Positions 40,419 through 43,212 of a stretch of 43,212 nucleotides of DNA are shown here, piece by piece (the first letter of the stretch is position 1; the number at the start of each line of letters is the position of its first letter). Below the pieces are notes generated by a model, which was given only the letters and a program-made list of their open reading frames with translations, ran no database searches and had not been told where the DNA came from. This DNA comes from Sphaerospermopsis aphanizomenoides BCCUSP55. GTDB taxonomy: Bacteria; Cyanobacteriota; Cyanobacteriia; Cyanobacteriales; Nostocaceae. The stretch covers positions 1-43,212 of the forward strand of contig NZ_LUFH02000055.1 of the NCBI RefSeq assembly GCF_001586785.1, given 5' to 3'. The translations under genes were made by a program, and so were the position numbers.

Positions 40419-43031
40419 ATGACAACCTCACAGGAGAGGATTATCCCGACGGATCTGCGAAACGAAATGTCGCGGTCTTATCTGGAATACGCCATGAGCG
40501 TAATTGTAGGTCGGGCGCTGCCAGATGCCAGGGATGGTCTCAAACCTGTGCATCGTCGCATCCTTTACGCTATGCATGAGTTGGGGCTGCTGCCTGATCG
40601 CCCTTTTCGGAAAAGCGCCCGTGTGGTGGGGGAAGTGTTAGGTAAATATCACCCCCACGGTGATACAGCGGTTTATGATGCCTTAGTGCGGATGGCGCAG
40701 GATTTTTCCATGCGATCGCCCTTGATCAACGGTCATGGTAACTTCGGTTCTATCGACAACGATCCCCCAGCCGCAATGCGGTACACAGAATGTCGTTTGC
40801 AAGCTTTAACTAGTGCCTCCCTACTGCAAGACATCGAGGCGGAAACTGTAGACTTTATTGATAACTTCGACGGTTCACAACAAGAACCCACAGTTTTACC
40901 TTCCCGCATCCCCCAATTATTACTGAATGGTTCCTCTGGTATTGCCGTGGGAATGGCTACCAATATTCCTCCGCATAATTTGGGAGAATTGATTGATGGG
41001 TTAGTGGCATTAATTCACAACTCAGAAATCACGAATATGCAGTTAATGCAGTATGTTCATGGGCCAGACTTTCCTACCGGAGCGCAAATTCTGGGAACAT
41101 CAGCAATTAAAGAAGCTTATACCACCGGACGCGGTTCAATTACCATGCGGGGTGTGGCGACAATTGAAACCATTGAACAACGCAATCGTCCAGAACGGGA
41201 AGCAATTATTATTACAGAATTGCCCTACCAAACCAACAAAGCCGCATTAATTGAAAAAATCGCCGAGTTGGTAAATGATAAGAAAATTGAGGGCATCGCA
41301 GATATTCGAGATGAAAGCGATCGTGACGGAATGCGAATCGTCATCGAATTAAAACGCGATGCCTATCCCCGTGTGGTTTTAAATAACCTTTATAAACAAA
41401 CACCACTCCAGTCCAACTTTGGCGCGAATATGTTGGCCTTGGTCAACGGGGAACCCCAAATACTCACCCTGAAAAACTTCCTCAACGTCTTTTTGGATTT
41501 CCGCATTGAAACCATTAACAGACGTACCCGTTACCAACTCAAAAAAGCCGAAGAACGAGATCATCTATTACAAGGGTTATTAATTGCCTTATCACATTTA
41601 GATGCAATAATTAACCTCATTCGTAGCGCCCCAGACGCACCCTCAGCCAAAGGTGAGTTAATCACTAATTATGGACTTTCTGAAGTCCAAGCTGATGCCA
41701 TTTTGCAAATGCAACTGCGCCGGTTAACAGCCTTAGAAGCAGATAAAATTCGCCTGGAACATGAAGAATTACAGGTGCAAATAGCAGACTTGCGGGATAT
41801 TTTGGACAGAAGGGAAAGGGTACTAGAAATTATCGAAACCGAAGTTACCCAAATCAAAACCCAATTTGCCACGCCCCGACGGACAATTATTACCCACGCA
41901 GAAGGGGATATAGATGATATTGACTTAATAGCTAACGAAAAAGTCCTGATTCTGCTGACACAACAAGGTTACATCAAACGGATGCCCGTTAACACCTTTG
42001 AAGCCCAAAGCCGTGCTACCAGAGGTAAAGCCGGTGCTAAGGTAAAAGATGATGATACCATTGAGCATTTCTTAACTTGCTGCGACCATGACAGCGTATT
42101 ATTCTTTAGCGATCGCGGCGTAGTCTACAGCCTCAAAGCCTATCAAATACCCGTGGGTTCACGCACTAGTCGCGGTACACCCATTGTGCAGATGTTACCC
42201 ATTCCCAAAGAAGAAAAAATCACCTCTATCGTCCCCGTAGACGAATTTAGCAGCGAAGAATATCTAGTCATGCTCACCAAAGGCGGTAACATCAAAAAAA
42301 CCGCATTGGAAGCATTTAGCAACATTCGCGCTAACGGTTTAATCGCCATATCCTTAGAAGAAGGCGACCAACTGCGCTGGGTCAGACGCGCCAAAGTAGA
42401 AGATAGTATTATCATTGGTTCACGTCACGGGATGGCCATTCACTTCCGTTGTACTCATGATCAACTGCGTCCCCTCGGTAGGGCAACTCGTGGGGTAAAA
42501 TCCATGAAACTCAAGCCCGGAGATGAACTGGTCGGAATGGATATTCTTCCTGCTGCCATTCTCGACACTTTAAATACAGAAACAGAAGCGGAAATAGAAG
42601 AAGAAAGCATCGACATTGAAGAAACTACCGAAATCACAGAAGAAACCACAGAAACCTTAGAAACCACAGAAACACCAAACAACAACAGCACTGGTCCTTG
42701 GGTGTTAGTAATTACAATGGGTGGCTATGGAAAGCGCGTACCAGTGGGACAATTCCGCTTACAAAACCGCGCCGGACAAGGTTTAACCGCCACCAAATTC
42801 AAAAACCGCAAAACCAAAGACCAACTGGCAACCCTGCGAATTGTCAACTGTGACGAAGAAATTATGATGGCGACAAATCGCGGTATTATCATTCGTCAAG
42901 CCGTCAATGCTATTTCCGTACAATCACGGACAGCTACCGGAGTGAGAGTACAGCGTTTAGACGAAGATGATGCCATCACCGGAGTAGCAGTCGTTCCCCC
43001 AGATGCTGGAGATGCTGAAGACTCTGAGTAA
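40419..43031 (+). CDS. gyrA: DNA gyrase subunit A
   Basis: The protein has 870 residues from the ATG at 40419; two in-frame TTGs sit nearer the GGAG site, but [10 protein letters not shown] is the normal start. It is the breakage-reunion subunit of gyrase, which with GyrB adds negative supercoils. [20 protein letters not shown], then [11 protein letters not shown] and [20 protein letters not shown] are the quinolone-pocket region, followed by [10 protein letters not shown] with the catalytic Tyr. The C-terminal beta-pinwheel shows a GyrA-box-like [12 protein letters not shown]. Between two pinwheel blades there is an acidic low-complexity insert (residues about 718-760, rich in E and T). Overlaps the next gene by 20 bp. 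Confidence 0.97.
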   Translation: MTTSQERIIPTDLRNEMSRSYLEYAMSVIVGRALPDARDGLKPVHRRILYAMHELGLLPDRPFRKSARVVGEVLGKYHPHGDTAVYDALVRMAQDFSMRSPLINGHGNFGSIDNDPPAAMRYTECRLQALTSASLLQDIEAETVDFIDNFDGSQQEPTVLPSRIPQLLLNGSSGIAVGMATNIPPHNLGELIDGLVALIHNSEITNMQLMQYVHGPDFPTGAQILGTSAIKEAYTTGRGSITMRGVATIETIEQRNRPEREAIIITELPYQTNKAALIEKIAELVNDKKIEGIADIRDESDRDGMRIVIELKRDAYPRVVLNNLYKQTPLQSNFGANMLALVNGEPQILTLKNFLNVFLDFRIETINRRTRYQLKKAEERDHLLQGLLIALSHLDAIINLIRSAPDAPSAKGELITNYGLSEVQADAILQMQLRRLTALEADKIRLEHEELQVQIADLRDILDRRERVLEIIETEVTQIKTQFATPRRTIITHAEGDIDDIDLIANEKVLILLTQQGYIKRMPVNTFEAQSRATRGKAGAKVKDDDTIEHFLTCCDHDSVLFFSDRGVVYSLKAYQIPVGSRTSRGTPIVQMLPIPKEEKITSIVPVDEFSSEEYLVMLTKGGNIKKTALEAFSNIRANGLIAISLEEGDQLRWVRRAKVEDSIIIGSRHGMAIHFRCTHDQLRPLGRATRGVKSMKLKPGDELVGMDILPAAILDTLNTETEAEIEEESIDIEETTEITEETTETLETTETPNNNSTGPWVLVITMGGYGKRVPVGQFRLQNRAGQGLTATKFKNRKTKDQLATLRIVNCDEEIMMATNRGIIIRQAVNAISVQSRTATGVRVQRLDEDDAITGVAVVPPDAGDAEDSE

Positions 43032-43212
43032 ACAGTTGAGGGAGAGGTTTTATTCCTTACTCCCTTATTTAGTAGCTTTAATTAGTGGAACATTGATGGG
43101 GGTGACAGTCGCCCCTATCGGCGCTTGGTTTTTCACCTGGGTTGCTCTTGCTCCCCTTTGGGTATTAGTTGTTAAACATACAAGTAAAACCTTACCTCCC
43201 CATCTCCCCATC
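43012..43212 (+). CDS. lnt: Apolipoprotein N-acyltransferase, N-terminal part
   Basis: The frame opens at ATG 43012 (an ATG three codons earlier at 43003 also works), inside the last codons of gyrA, and runs off the right edge after 67 codons. The sequence has a membrane helix followed by [20 protein letters not shown], then [12 protein letters not shown], the usual first two segments of cyanobacterial Lnt, which adds the third acyl chain to lipoproteins in the inner membrane. The active-site Glu-Lys-Cys lie beyond the window. The overlap suggests translational coupling with gyrA. Confidence 0.75.
   Translation, partial: MLKTLSKQLRERFYSLLPYLVALISGTLMGVTVAPIGAWFFTWVALAPLWVLVVKHTSKTLPPHLPI

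Overview
The window looks like chromosome from a filamentous, probably heterocyst-forming cyanobacterium (order Nostocales, Anabaena/Dolichospermum/Nostoc-like). Evidence: chlH for chlorophyll synthesis, a ferrochelatase with the chlorophyll-binding-like C-terminal tail found in cyanobacteria and plastids, a group 3 sigma factor of the SigF type, DUF4126 and LpxB-related proteins of cyanobacterial type, about nineteen copies (counted by eye) of the palindrome GCGATCGC (HIP1), and at least six arrays of seven-base tandem repeats (STRR). Base composition is AT-rich with long, repeat-filled intergenic spaces. No phage, complete insertion sequence or CRISPR array is present.

Layout. 1-1059: end of an AAA ATPase gene and a RloB-like gene, a likely anti-phage pair. 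1067-3950: SRPBCC protein, CPXCG zinc-ribbon-like protein, radical SAM protein and SemiSWEET transporter, all on the minus strand. 4380-6581: three proteins of unknown role, one a proline-rich lipoprotein. 6747-13831: sigF, a DUF4126 membrane protein, hemH, a methyltransferase, a membrane/coiled-coil protein, a Nudix hydrolase and an unknown protein. 13989-18975: SDR-like protein, then a possible small-molecule catabolism group (cupin, cysteine hydrolase, divergent amidohydrolase), then a pentapeptide-repeat/methyltransferase fusion. 19025-21028: SLH plus GHL10 glycosidase-like protein. 21148-21347: tRNA-Val(GAC) followed at once by an array that looks like the end of a CRISPR-associated (Tn7-like) transposon. 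21421-25410: chlH with promoter, leader hairpin and terminator. 25897-27789: Uma2 protein, an 80-bp tandem repeat, a dead PIN toxin and a membrane protein. 27880-34468: LpxB-related protein, murF, a 45-residue membrane protein, GNAT acetyltransferase, histone-deacetylase-like protein and an acyl-CoA (malonyl-CoA-like) ligase. 34608-36703: small protein plus HNH nuclease, orphan antitoxin-like protein and an unknown membrane-anchored protein. 36791-39046: a CBM20/SGNH/DUF1796 fusion. 39047-40418: a repeat-rich gap with a 115-bp MITE nested in another repeat. 40419-43212: gyrA overlapping the start of lnt.

The housekeeping genes (hemH, chlH, murF, gyrA, lnt, sigF, tRNA-Val) form the backbone. 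HemH and ChlH are the two enzymes that take protoporphyrin IX to heme and to chlorophyll, but here they are about 11 kb apart and not in one operon. The accessory parts lie between them and carry most of the decay: a toxin remnant, nonsense-interrupted coding debris, a solo transposon end and nested repeats. The strongest candidate for something special is the transposon-end-like array beside tRNA-Val. The next strongest are two unusual domain fusions (36791-39046 and 17797-18975) and the small protein/HNH pair behind an inverted repeat.
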